Positions 45,327-54,451 of a stretch of DNA of 64,000 bases are shown one piece after another. Made by a program: the position numbers and the translations under genes. The notes beneath the pieces were generated by a model. It was given only the letters and a program-made list of their open reading frames with translations, made no database searches and was not told the DNA's origin. The stretch covers positions 62,001 through 126,000 of the forward strand of contig JACETI010000004.1 of the NCBI GenBank assembly GCA_013911415.1. The letters run 5' to 3'. This DNA comes from Legionella sp. Lineage in GTDB: Bacteria > Pseudomonadota > Gammaproteobacteria > Legionellales > Legionellaceae. Numbering within the stretch: position 1 is the first letter of the stretch; each line of letters opens with the position of its first letter.

Positions 45327-46640
45327 TTATTTTACCTCTCTTTCTTTAATGAAAGGCAAGAGAAGAAGCGATGCGGCTAAAATAATTGGTAAACAAGAAA
45401 GGGCATACTGATAGGCTTCTAACGAATAATCCCTGGCGTTGTTTACGAGCAATCCTGTCCAATGCATATCTAGTAGCGCCCCAATCAAGGGTTGTCCTAA
45501 TGCACCGCCTAACATATTAGCCATGTTCATAAACCCTAAGGCAGCTCCTGTATTTCCAACTGCGTGCAGTTCACGTACGAGGCTAAAAGAGGGGAGAAAA
45601 AAGCTTGAGCATAGGCCAAAACCAAAGACTAATAGATACAATAACCATAATGGAAAAGAAGGGGTATAGAGTAAGAGAGAAATAATCAAAAATGAACCCA
45701 CTGAGCTGATCCAAAGAATTTTTTTATGAGACTTTAGAAAATTGACTAAAATTCCAGACAATGGGCCACCGACGACCCAGCCAAAAAACATAAAGGAGAT
45801 AACGCTGGCAGCAGTAGGACGTGACAAGCCATAGGCTTTCATTAGAAATGGCACTCCCCACAAACCACCCAAGATACTTGTAGAAGCAAAAATGAGCCCG
45901 CCATAAATAGCCAGGATCCAGCTTTGCCGGCATTTAAGTACTTGTAATAAGCCTGATAATATAGAGCTTGTGTTAGGGGAGAGTTCGGAAGGCTTAGGGG
46001 CATCATTCATAAGCGAATTGACAGGAACAGCGGGTGCGTGACGGATGAAACAAGCCATAAATGCTGTCAGCACAGCCCCCGCTGCTGCTAAAATCATTAG
46101 GGTGTTACGCCAGCCCACGTGTTCAACGAGAATGGCTAAAGGCGTTTGTCCGACCATACTACCTAACATGCCCATTGTAACTAATAGGCCTATTAAGAAA
46201 GCAAAGCGATTTTCTGGAAACCAATTAGCAGTCAGTTTCATCGCGCAGACAGCAGCAAAAGCCGCACCAAACCCCATTAATAACCGGCCTACTGCAGCCA
46301 TGACAAAATGATGGGCCATACCAAACATCACACTACCAACGACACAGGCAAGGACCGCAACCGTTAATAAAACACGTGCATTATAATGATCAACCATAAT
46401 CCCTACAGGGATTTGCATGCTGGCATAAGAATAAAAGAAAAACGCAATCAAGCCGCCTAAGGCCGTGCTATTAATTGAAAGTGCCGCCATGATATCCGGC
46501 ACCATGACACCGGGTGAGACTTGAATAATATTTTCATAAAAATAAAATAATGAGGCTAAAAACCAAATGATCCATCCTAAGCCAGGTGTAGAGAATGATT
46601 TTGAATACGAACGAGGCGTTTGAGAATTGGATTGCGCCAT
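45327..46640 (-). CDS. Major facilitator superfamily transporter
   Basis: The frame opens at 46739, but ATG 46640 with AGGAA upstream gives the natural start MAQSNSQTPRSYSK, 437 residues. Twelve hydrophobic helices are evident. The A-motif-like loop is GIMVDHYNARVLLTVAV (between helices 2 and 3), and WFPENRFAFLIGLLVTMGMLG follows. The profile is like anion/metabolite:proton symporters of intracellular gammaproteobacteria, which often have many MFS copies. Substrate unknown. Confidence 0.88.
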   Translation of the reverse strand: MAQSNSQTPRSYSKSFSTPGLGWIIWFLASLFYFYENIIQVSPGVMVPDIMAALSINSTALGGLIAFFFYSYASMQIPVGIMVDHYNARVLLTVAVLACVVGSVMFGMAHHFVMAAVGRLLMGFGAAFAAVCAMKLTANWFPENRFAFLIGLLVTMGMLGSMVGQTPLAILVEHVGWRNTLMILAAAGAVLTAFMACFIRHAPAVPVNSLMNDAPKPSELSPNTSSILSGLLQVLKCRQSWILAIYGGLIFASTSILGGLWGVPFLMKAYGLSRPTAASVISFMFFGWVVGGPLSGILVNFLKSHKKILWISSVGSFLIISLLLYTPSFPLWLLYLLVFGFGLCSSFFLPSFSLVRELHAVGNTGAALGFMNMANMLGGALGQPLIGALLDMHWTGLLVNNARDYSLEAYQYALSCLPIILAASLLLLPFIKEREVK

Positions 46641-46876
46641 TATTTTTTTCCTAATCTGATCAACAAATAAACAAACTACGATCTTATCATACCACAACAG
46701 GGGGAGAGAGAAAATTCTCACGCTACTTAAATGTTGCAAGCTGTTGAGATATTATCAACAGTGACCCTAAGCATACCCTTAAGCTAACCTCTTTAAATCG
46801 GCTTTGCTTTCACATTGATTTCTATGGGAAATTCGCATACCCTATCGTTTAAAACAAGCGTATAGGTACGGAAAAC

Positions 46877-47782
46877 GTGCTTAAGACATTTGAACGAAGT
46901 CACTTGGCTGCATTTAGTGAACACGACAAACAAGGCGCTACGCTTGCCTTGGAATCAGGTAAGGTATTGTATTTGCCGGGGCACGTCTGTTCGCTGTCGT
47001 CTGATGATCAAGATGCTCTATGGTCCCCTAAGTTACTTGATGGCAAGCATAAAAACGTGAGTTTTAGCTACGAAACAAAACGTTTAGGCGGTATTTCCAA
47101 AGAATTAAGTCATCCTTTAACAGCGCAATTACAGATAATCATGGAGCACTTTGCAAATTTTGCTAAGCAATCCGTGGTAGAGATATTGCCCTGGTATGAA
47201 ACGGCATTGCAATGGGGAAGAACCAGCTACCGTCCAGCCGAAATTGAAGGCCGTGTTTACTCCAAACGTAAAGATGATACCCGTTTACACGTGGATTCGT
47301 TTCCTGCAACGCCAGTGCACGGCCGTCGCATATTACGCGTTTTTTGTAATATTAACCCTCAGGGCGCACCGCGAGTTTGGCGGTTAGGCGAGCCTTTTCC
47401 TAAAGTCTTAGATCGTTTTGCAAATCGAATTCCTGTCTATAATCCCTTAAAAGCCAAGTTGCTGTATTTACTGCATGTAACCAAGACTCAACGCTCTGCT
47501 TATGATCACTATCAGTTGAATTTACATGACGCAATGAAATTAGACGATGATTATCAAGTAGAGGTTCGCCGACAGCAGATTGATTTTGCCGCACAAAGCA
47601 CCTGGGTTGTTTTTACAGATCAGGTTTCTCATGCGGCTTTAAAAGGGCAATTCTTACTTGAACAAACCTTTTACCTGCCCGTAGAGGCAATGTTAGACCA
47701 ACAACTCTCGCCATTAAAGCATTGGGAAAAAATGAGGCCAAATTGCTTTAGAAAGAATTTATCTGAAGTTTCTTTAGTGTAG
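46877..47782 (+). CDS. kdoO: Kdo hydroxylase (Kdo2-lipid A 3-hydroxylase)
   Basis: The 301-residue Fe(II)/2-oxoglutarate oxygenase belongs to the KdoO family, which hydroxylates the outer Kdo of Kdo2-lipid A to Ko at the inner membrane. HxD is visible as His138-Val-Asp140 in DTRLHVDSFP, and the distal ligand His252 in DQVSHAALKGQFLLEQ. Family motifs LPWYETALQWGRTSYRPAEI and RILRVFCNINPQGAPRVWR are present. The modification strengthens the lipid A-core link against acid and antimicrobial peptides in characterised species. It is a single gene, convergent with fliA. Confidence 0.88.
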   Translation: MLKTFERSHLAAFSEHDKQGATLALESGKVLYLPGHVCSLSSDDQDALWSPKLLDGKHKNVSFSYETKRLGGISKELSHPLTAQLQIIMEHFANFAKQSVVEILPWYETALQWGRTSYRPAEIEGRVYSKRKDDTRLHVDSFPATPVHGRRILRVFCNINPQGAPRVWRLGEPFPKVLDRFANRIPVYNPLKAKLLYLLHVTKTQRSAYDHYQLNLHDAMKLDDDYQVEVRRQQIDFAAQSTWVVFTDQVSHAALKGQFLLEQTFYLPVEAMLDQQLSPLKHWEKMRPNCFRKNLSEVSLV

Positions 47783-47814
47783 GTGTAGCATAGGTAAAAG
47801 CTAAGTAATTCTTG

Positions 47815-48534
47815 TCAAAGCAAAGCGCGTTCCGAGAGACGCTCGCGAATGCGTTTCGTCGCTCGATTATGGATTTGCGAAATGCGAGATTCACTCACGC
47901 CTAATATTTCACCAATATCTTTTAAATTCATGCCTTGTACATAATATAATTGAATCACTTGATGTTCTTTAGCAGGAAGTAATTCTATCGATTCTGTTAA
48001 ATGATACATGAGGTCCTCTTGCAAGGCTTGAGCATGAGGCTCATGATGGCTCTGACCGGAAAGCATTTCCTCAGATAAGCCAATTTCTTCGAAAGCATAT
48101 AATTGAGAGCCAACACTATCGCAGGCCATATCGTTGTATTCTTTGATGCTTAATTGAAGTTCCGCTGCTACTTCTTGCGCTTTCGCTTCTCGTCCTTCTC
48201 TATGCTCTATTTGTTTAACAGCTTCTGAAATCCGCCGGTTATTGCGATAGACAGAACGAGGGGCCCAGTCATTGCGACGTAATTCATCAAGCATATGGCC
48301 TCGGATTCGAATACCCGCATAGGTTTCAAAAGAGGCTCCTTTAGTTATGTCATAGTTTCTTACGGCTTCAAGTAACCCTAACATCCCTGCTTGTATTAAA
48401 TCGTCTAATGCCACAATAGGTGGTACTTGTTTCAATAAATGATAGGCAATGCGTTTTACCATGAGAGCATGGGCTTTTACGAAGCTTTCTTGAGTTTGTT
48501 CATGAACGCTTTTTGGGGTTAGTAACGCATCCAC
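47815..48534 (-). CDS. fliA: RNA polymerase sigma-28 factor
   Basis: The 239-residue sigma factor has region 2 (VKRIAYHLLKQVPPIVALDDLIQAG ... GASFETYAGIRIRGHMLDELRR), region 3 (AQEVAAELQLSIKEYNDM) and region 4 helix-turn-helix (MNLKDIGEILGVSESRISQIHNRATKRIRERL). The RRNDWAPRSV segment is typical of FliA. FliA directs late flagellar and class 3 genes and, in Legionella, transmissive-phase genes. No flagellar or flgM gene is near, which is unusual since fliA normally ends a flhF-fleN-fliA cluster. The gene stands alone between kdoO and the kinase-like gene. Confidence 0.93.
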   Translation of the reverse strand: MDALLTPKSVHEQTQESFVKAHALMVKRIAYHLLKQVPPIVALDDLIQAGMLGLLEAVRNYDITKGASFETYAGIRIRGHMLDELRRNDWAPRSVYRNNRRISEAVKQIEHREGREAKAQEVAAELQLSIKEYNDMACDSVGSQLYAFEEIGLSEEMLSGQSHHEPHAQALQEDLMYHLTESIELLPAKEHQVIQLYYVQGMNLKDIGEILGVSESRISQIHNRATKRIRERLSERALL

Positions 48535-48771
48535 GATTTCTCCTTAGTTCATAATGATGAGTCAGCACGAAATGTGCCAATTATCATTTGCTAAAGATGA
48601 CATTTTTTTGAACAATTTTGGATTGAACGTTTAATACTGAAGAAAAGACAGGATTTTTACTTGATGAATGACAATGCATTGAAGCCATTTGCTTTGGCTA
48701 AAAGCTCCAATTGGATAAAGGCCCCAATGCATTAAGCAAGTTAAATGAAACGATTGTTTTTCATACGAACT

Positions 48772-50229
48772 TTAGACCTTCACCTTCTTTTCAGGGTCAG
48801 CTTGGGATATTTCCTCGGTACCGTTAGCATCAGCGATATGGGGATAATAAGCTCTTTTCGATAGCGTGATTGCAGGCGGTGAGAAAAAAAAGCGGTAGCT
48901 CGGTTGGTAGCCCGAAGCGCCATTTGAAAGATATTTAGGAACTGCTTGGTCGGGTTGCTTTTGCGACCACACATTGGAAAAGAAACAGTCCACTAGGTCC
49001 TGTCCCTCTTGCTTTGCTGATTGTTTTGTTTCTAAGTCGCTTGCTTTTACTTGGATGGATGGTTTAACCCGGGGGGCGGCGATTTCGCTAGGAGCAATAC
49101 TAGCTTTTTCGCGGCGCACCAGCGTCTCTCGCTCTAAAAGAAGGTTTTGTCGACGGACAACTTCAGCCTCATTATCTAACCGAGCTTTTAGTAAGTTGCA
49201 GGTGTATCGCAGATTTTTAAGCGTAGGTCTTTGTTCTGGATCCAAATGCATACATGCTTGTATTGCCTTAGCAATTTCTGGATGAGGATTTTTAAAGGCT
49301 TTGGTTAAAGTATAGCCCAGCGCATAAATGTCTATTTTTACATCTGCCTGTGCGTCTTTTTTCCAGCATTCTGGTGGATACCATTTTTCGCCCGTCTGGG
49401 CTTTTTCTTCATCGAAGTCGAAGTAATTACTGATTTTGGCGCCAATCGGAGTCATCATGTCGCCATCGATTAAGCGACTTTCCCCTGTTTTTGAATCGAA
49501 AATTAGATTTCCAGGGTGTAGGTCCAAGAAAACATATTGTTTTTTATGGAGCTTATATAAAGCTTCAATCGTTGCTAACATGAAAGTGGTCTGTTTACTT
49601 GGCTCAGAAATCGATTCTCTTAGCGAACGATAACTTTGGCCAGGGACATACGGTACCACAAGCCGGTAAGATCCTTTTTTTAAAAAGAGTTCCGCTTCGT
49701 CATAATAGAGCTTATAAAACAGGTATTTTGTTTTCATACGGGCCCAGTCAGTATGCGATTCTTCTCGATGCACAGGTAAAAGTACTACTTTTTCTGCCTT
49801 TGGTGAATTGGCATCAGCGTCGTTGACTTTATTAGAGGGGGGATTTTTTTCAGCTAGTTTATAAGCCTTAGAGAAGCTTCCTTTACCAAGCTTATTTGGA
49901 AGACGATAATACTGTTGCCCACGCTCATCTTCGTAAGCTGATTCTGCATCTGAGCATGCTTCTACCTCGGACGTTTCCGCAATCAGTTTCTTAAATAACG
50001 TTTGAAATTTTTTTACTTTAAACGATTGTTGATTAGGGCAGCGTGTAAAATCTACGTTGGGAAAAGCGAGATTAATTTTATCCTCAAGAAACGATTGTTT
50101 CGATAGCCTGGCGTTCTTTTGATGAAAATATCTTGGTTCTGCGACAGAAGGGGGCTCCACAGCAGAGGGCTCCACTGCGAGTTGCTTTGACATTAGCTTA
50201 GTTGCGCTTCTTGTTTGCATTTTAGGCAT
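48772..50229 (-). CDS. Eukaryotic-like protein kinase
   Basis: The 485-residue protein has a kinase-like domain from about 108 to 350: glycine loop LGKGSFSKAYK (114-124), a candidate beta-3 lysine K147, a catalytic loop VFLDLHPGNLIF with Asp236 and Asn241, a metal-binding DGD (255-257) in place of DFG, PPE (285-287) in place of APE and the F-helix Asp300 in DIYALG. The HRD histidine is replaced. About 100 polar residues precede it, with a Lys/Arg-rich start, and a 130-residue disordered tail follows. No membrane or PASTA segment is seen, unlike bacterial housekeeping kinases. A host-directed kinase is plausible. The core residues suggest it is active. Confidence 0.8.
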   Translation of the reverse strand: MPKMQTRSATKLMSKQLAVEPSAVEPPSVAEPRYFHQKNARLSKQSFLEDKINLAFPNVDFTRCPNQQSFKVKKFQTLFKKLIAETSEVEACSDAESAYEDERGQQYYRLPNKLGKGSFSKAYKLAEKNPPSNKVNDADANSPKAEKVVLLPVHREESHTDWARMKTKYLFYKLYYDEAELFLKKGSYRLVVPYVPGQSYRSLRESISEPSKQTTFMLATIEALYKLHKKQYVFLDLHPGNLIFDSKTGESRLIDGDMMTPIGAKISNYFDFDEEKAQTGEKWYPPECWKKDAQADVKIDIYALGYTLTKAFKNPHPEIAKAIQACMHLDPEQRPTLKNLRYTCNLLKARLDNEAEVVRRQNLLLERETLVRREKASIAPSEIAAPRVKPSIQVKASDLETKQSAKQEGQDLVDCFFSNVWSQKQPDQAVPKYLSNGASGYQPSYRFFFSPPAITLSKRAYYPHIADANGTEEISQADPEKKVKV

Positions 50230-50364
50230 CGTGCTTCCTACTCCTAGAACGGATAAATTTTAATGGTCGGTGAGATCAAATTTTATTAAATTGTCTTCTT
50301 GTTGAAAACAAAAATAAAAAAATACCCATAACAAACATTTTAAAGGGATTGATTTAAAAAATAA

Positions 50365-51678
50365 TCAAATAGCATTTATTTTGATATTTCTAGGTTTAGA
50401 CTGATCAATGATTTTTAACAACAATGGGACGAAGAACGTATTTGTCATAGCGGCAATCATTAAACAATTTTCACCCTGTGCAGTACACTGAGTTAAAACT
50501 GCGCGGAATATTTTTCTAGGGAGTGTATTTAAAAGAATTAATAGATCTTCCACTGCTTCGGAGCAGTAACACAAACCTATCATTAGTGCATTCCAACCGT
50601 CACCGTTGGCTTGCTTTACTATGATCTCAACGCCTAAAACGTCCTCTGATCCTTTCAATACATGCATTAAAGTCAGTGCATGCTTTGGATAAAGCCGTAA
50701 GCAAATCATTAGAATATTCCACCCGGTGGGATTCGTCTGCTTAAGAATTTTCATTTGCATTTTTTTATTTGGAATCGTTATTAACTGTTGAAGCAGGGAA
50801 GTCAAACTTTGGGAATCATAATGAGCGGCGAGAAGAGACCATGTATAACTATTTGCACCAATAAAACTTATCTTTTCAGCAGAGGGTTGATGGATATTTT
50901 TCCAATCCTTGCGTTTTGCCAGGGAAGAAAAAAGTTCAGTAAGGAACTCAGAATTGTCTTCTTTCAAAGAAAGATAAATATTTGTGCAAAAGAGAACACA
51001 TTTATTTTTTGATAAACTTTTAAAAACCCGTTGAGCTGTGTCTTTCGCAGGTAAATTCTCCGAGCAAGATAAAAAATTTGCATCTATCAGATGCCAGTAG
51101 GCGAGTTTCTTAGAAGAGGTCTTGATAGCCAGATGTTGCGGTTGATAGCATACGGCAACCGTATGATTGCCGTTTTGTAAAATAAAGACCACAGGTGAAT
51201 TGACACTTTGCTGAATCAAAATGTCCTCAAGTATCTCAAAATACACTATCAGTTCATCCGGTGAATAAACGCCTGAACAAGTGAAAGGATTGCTGATGTT
51301 GGGTAAATTTAGAGGTGCAACAAGTGGGTAGGTTGATAAAAAATGCTGTTCTTTAGGTCTTTTTTCTTTTTCAAAGAGCTCAGGATAGAGATATCCTTTT
51401 TGATGAAGGAAAATAGTATCAAAAAAAGCATAAATTTCTTCTTTAATCAAAAGAAGTTTTATCGTTGAATCAGAAAAATCTTGTATAGAGCAGGTTGCAA
51501 TTAAATGCAAACGCTGCCAAAAGCGTTGTAGATCATTGGCTAATGCCGCTTGAATGCCGACATGGCTAAGACCGAAACAAATACCTTGAGAGGGAACAGC
51601 ATAGCCAGCAGCTAGCATCCGCTGAATAAGCCAGTCTTGGCCATTAGGCAGATTAGAAAAAAAAAATTTAGATAACAT
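50365..51678 (-). CDS. Unknown protein with C-terminal ankyrin-like repeats
   Basis: The first 270 of 437 residues are unrecognised and include a segment reading like a papain-type hydrolase strand order (PVVFILQNGNHTVAVCYQP), which I cannot confirm. From about 280, four units of roughly 43 residues carry ankyrin-like turns: NSYTWSLLAAHY, NPTGWNILMICL, NGDGWNALMIGL and TAQGENCLMIAA, each followed by two hydrophobic helices. The period is longer than the canonical 33 of ankyrin. The gene follows cvpA by 11 bases, where purF usually stands in gammaproteobacteria, so it has been inserted into or has replaced the end of a conserved operon. Confidence 0.72.
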   Translation of the reverse strand: MLSKFFFSNLPNGQDWLIQRMLAAGYAVPSQGICFGLSHVGIQAALANDLQRFWQRLHLIATCSIQDFSDSTIKLLLIKEEIYAFFDTIFLHQKGYLYPELFEKEKRPKEQHFLSTYPLVAPLNLPNISNPFTCSGVYSPDELIVYFEILEDILIQQSVNSPVVFILQNGNHTVAVCYQPQHLAIKTSSKKLAYWHLIDANFLSCSENLPAKDTAQRVFKSLSKNKCVLFCTNIYLSLKEDNSEFLTELFSSLAKRKDWKNIHQPSAEKISFIGANSYTWSLLAAHYDSQSLTSLLQQLITIPNKKMQMKILKQTNPTGWNILMICLRLYPKHALTLMHVLKGSEDVLGVEIIVKQANGDGWNALMIGLCYCSEAVEDLLILLNTLPRKIFRAVLTQCTAQGENCLMIAAMTNTFFVPLLLKIIDQSKPRNIKINAI

Positions 51679-51689
51679 CAGTGCCGTAA

Positions 51690-52211
51690 TTAGCTGTTAT
51701 TTTTTTCGGTCGGATGAGAGGGCGTTGGAATGGCTGTTAACCAAACAGACATAAATGATGCTAGACGATGAACCAAAGGTTTAAATTGGGGATAAAACAA
51801 AGATTTTTGAGTGTAATGCTGTTGCGGTGCACCGAAAGTGTCAATAATAACCAGCATAAAGGTCACTAGAAAAACGCCTCGCACGAAACCAAAACCTAAC
51901 CCTAAGATGCGATCGGTACCACTTAGACCAGCATGTTTCACAAACAAGCTAATCAGAATATTAAGGATCCCCCCGGCTAGAAGCACGACAAACAAGATTA
52001 CAACAAATGCAGTCACAGAACGTGCCATTGCATCATGAATATAAGGCTGTAAATGATCTCCCACCAAGGCTGAATAGCGATAAGCAAGCCAAAGGGCTAA
52101 GACCCATATCATCAGACCTATTAATTCCTTAAGAAAACCGCGTATGAAGCCTGTAACAAGTGACAACAATAAAGCAGAGATAATAAGTATATCTATCCAA
52201 TTTAAGGACAT
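51690..52211 (-). CDS. cvpA: CvpA family membrane protein
   Basis: The 173-residue inner-membrane protein has four hydrophobic helices. The opening NWIDILIISALLLSLVTGFIRGF and the RILGLGFGFVRGVFLV motif are diagnostic of CvpA. It is named for colicin V production and is linked to envelope stress tolerance. The start codon overlaps the stop of the SPOR protein gene by one base, so translation is coupled. Length fits the family (about 160-175). Confidence 0.93.
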   Translation of the reverse strand: MSLNWIDILIISALLLSLVTGFIRGFLKELIGLMIWVLALWLAYRYSALVGDHLQPYIHDAMARSVTAFVVILFVVLLAGGILNILISLFVKHAGLSGTDRILGLGFGFVRGVFLVTFMLVIIDTFGAPQQHYTQKSLFYPQFKPLVHRLASFMSVWLTAIPTPSHPTEKNNS

Positions 52212-53047
52212 TAACTTACTCCGCTAATAATTAAACCGTTAAGTTGCAGGCTCGAAGCTAATTGTTTTTGTAGCAGTTTCGCTTGCTCTTTTTGAGGGAC
52301 TTGGCCAACAATAACCTTATATCTAGGGCCAATCTGGGTATGTATTGTTTGATAAGCCGTACGGTAACCTTGGGCACGTAATTTTGCGGTCAGAGCAATG
52401 GCATTTTTTTGTTTCACAAAACTAGCGACTTGAATGCCATAACCATTTTGTAATGATTTGCGCGTCATTTTTTGATGCATAGCCTTCGATAATTTTTCAG
52501 GATGTGGGTTGTGTTTAATGTGAGCCTGTGATTTTTTTTGTACGTTGGCAACCTTCACTACTGCACTATGAGATGGGGGAGGAGTTGGCGTAGACATCTT
52601 AGTGCCGGGAGAAGGAGGTTGCTGAGGGGTTGGTACAGGTATTGAATGTGAATCTGTGGTGTTATCAGCGGTATTATCCTGTATTTTTTTTTCAGGAACG
52701 TTTGCTTTCGGCAAGGTTTCTGGTGCTGGAGTGACTGGTTTTGCCGATTTGTCATCGTTTGCTGCATGTAAGGGTGCTGCTTTTGCCAGGACCAGGGCCG
52801 GTTTTTCAGGTGGCGCCGGAATCTCTAAATGAGTGATTTTGGTTTGCTTAAACATCGCTTCCTCATCTGGCATGACGATACGAGGTAAGGTCGGTTTTGG
52901 GGGGATGTGTATAGACAGTTGCGTTTGTTCATCTAATTTTTGATTCGATTTGCGTACCATCGCAGGGGTAAAAATAGCTGCGATAGAAATAATGACGGCA
53001 AGCCCAATCAGGCGGTGTTTAACACGTTCATCAAGCACTAATTTCAT
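52211..53047 (-). CDS. dedD: SPOR-domain protein (DedD-like)
   Basis: This 278-residue cell-division-associated protein has one N-terminal membrane helix (residues about 11-27, LIGLAVIISIAAIFTPAMV). A long Pro/Thr/Lys-rich periplasmic linker (about 35-195) follows, then a C-terminal SPOR domain from about 197 (GYGIQVASFVKQKNAIALTA ... RYKVIVGQVPQKEQA). SPOR domains bind denuded glycan strands at the septum. The genomic position between folC and cvpA is the same as for E. coli dedD. Confidence 0.9.
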   Translation of the reverse strand: MKLVLDERVKHRLIGLAVIISIAAIFTPAMVRKSNQKLDEQTQLSIHIPPKPTLPRIVMPDEEAMFKQTKITHLEIPAPPEKPALVLAKAAPLHAANDDKSAKPVTPAPETLPKANVPEKKIQDNTADNTTDSHSIPVPTPQQPPSPGTKMSTPTPPPSHSAVVKVANVQKKSQAHIKHNPHPEKLSKAMHQKMTRKSLQNGYGIQVASFVKQKNAIALTAKLRAQGYRTAYQTIHTQIGPRYKVIVGQVPQKEQAKLLQKQLASSLQLNGLIISGVS

Positions 53048-53112
53048 GGTTTCCTCCGATTGATGAAAGGCATATCGCTTCGTTCCCTTACTGACTAGAT
53101 CTTAACCACTGT

Positions 53113-54438
53113 TTAAATAATTACTTTTTGATGCTTGTCAATGACCGAATAGACACTGGCTATTGTATAAAACGAGCCATAAACAAGAATCAAATCGCCT
53201 TGCGTCGCATGGCGATAAGCGCACTCGTAAGCCGCGCGAGGGTTTTCGAAACAAAAGTTTATTATACCATAGGTCTTAAATGCGGCCGAAAGTTGCTCTT
53301 TAGAGGCTGCACGGTTGCCAGTGAGGCAAGCGGGGTACCAAGTATCGACGAGAGCTAACAAGGGCTCAATCAATCCCGCAATGTCTTTATCGGCAAGTGC
53401 GGAGAAAACGGCGTAGATCTTTCCTTGCCAATCTTGTTTCTTTAAATATTCAGATAAATAAGTGGCGGCCTGCGGATTATGAGAAACATCAAGTAAGGTC
53501 GTGATTTGCCCATCGATCCATTCTAACCGGCCCGACAACTGCACCTTTTCTAAACTTTCTTGAATATGCTGGGGCTTAACCGGCAAGATGTCGGCTAGAG
53601 CGAAGGTGGTTTGAATGGCGGCGGCAATGGCTTTTTTATGGAGACGAGGGGATCGAATAACAATAGGCGTGGCGGAAGGTGACACCATCGGCAGTGTCGT
53701 CATGGATTTAGCTGCATAAGAAACAAAACGTAGACTATCTCCTTGTTCCTCATAAGCATAATCGCGATCAAACCAATAATCGGTGCAGTTAAGTTTCGCT
53801 GCTGCGTCTAAAATCGTTTGCGGAGGGGCATGATCAGCGTAGACAAAAGAACGGCCTGGTCGCAAAATGCCTGCCTTTTCCTGTCCGATGGCTTCGCGAG
53901 TGTTCCCTAAAAACGCTTGGTGATCGAGATCAATTGTCGTAATAATAGCCAAATCACTATCAATAATATTGGTTGCATCCAAGCGTCCACCAAGACCTAC
54001 CTCGAGTAGGATCAGATCAAGGCTACGATGTTCAAAATACCATAAGGCTGCTAGCGTAGCCATTTCGAAGTAGGTTAAGTGTATGTTTTGCCTTGCGTTT
54101 TCAATCACTTGAAAAGCTTCAATGAGGGCTTGATCAGTAATGGGGCTTTTGTTAACACGAATGCGCTCATTAAATGCAAGAAGATGAGGAGAGGTATAAC
54201 AAGCGACCTGATAACCTGCCGTGGTGTAGATTGCTTCGAGTGCTGCGACGGTTGACCCTTTGCCGTTAGTGCCTCCAACGCTAATAACACGTGCCCTAGG
54301 TTTTAATAAGTCCAAGCGCGCAGCCACTTCTTTGATCCTATCCAAGCCTAATTGAATTTCTTGCGTATGGCGTTTTTCGAGCGTCTGTAACCACTCAGCT
54401 AAGGATAGAGAGGAGCTGTTTATTTCGAAGGGCTTCAT
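53113..54438 (-). CDS. folC: Bifunctional folylpolyglutamate/dihydrofolate synthase
   Basis: The enzyme makes dihydrofolate from dihydropteroate and adds glutamates to folates, keeping tetrahydrofolate in the cell for GcvT and other users. At 441 residues it has full length. The ATP loop is GGTNGKGST (55-63). Other Mur-ligase-family motifs are YTSPHLLAFNERI, LEVGLGGRLDATNI, DLDHQAFLGNT and DVSHNPQAA. It follows accD by 13 bases. Confidence 0.96.
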   Translation of the reverse strand: MKPFEINSSSLSLAEWLQTLEKRHTQEIQLGLDRIKEVAARLDLLKPRARVISVGGTNGKGSTVAALEAIYTTAGYQVACYTSPHLLAFNERIRVNKSPITDQALIEAFQVIENARQNIHLTYFEMATLAALWYFEHRSLDLILLEVGLGGRLDATNIIDSDLAIITTIDLDHQAFLGNTREAIGQEKAGILRPGRSFVYADHAPPQTILDAAAKLNCTDYWFDRDYAYEEQGDSLRFVSYAAKSMTTLPMVSPSATPIVIRSPRLHKKAIAAAIQTTFALADILPVKPQHIQESLEKVQLSGRLEWIDGQITTLLDVSHNPQAATYLSEYLKKQDWQGKIYAVFSALADKDIAGLIEPLLALVDTWYPACLTGNRAASKEQLSAAFKTYGIINFCFENPRAAYECAYRHATQGDLILVYGSFYTIASVYSVIDKHQKVII

Positions 54439-54451
54439 GCGCTGGGTTCAT

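Noticed and set aside
45327-46739. MFS transporter starting at 46739 with 33 extra residues
   Set aside because: The extra N-terminus is not membrane-protein-like and the ATG at 46640 has a proper ribosome site.
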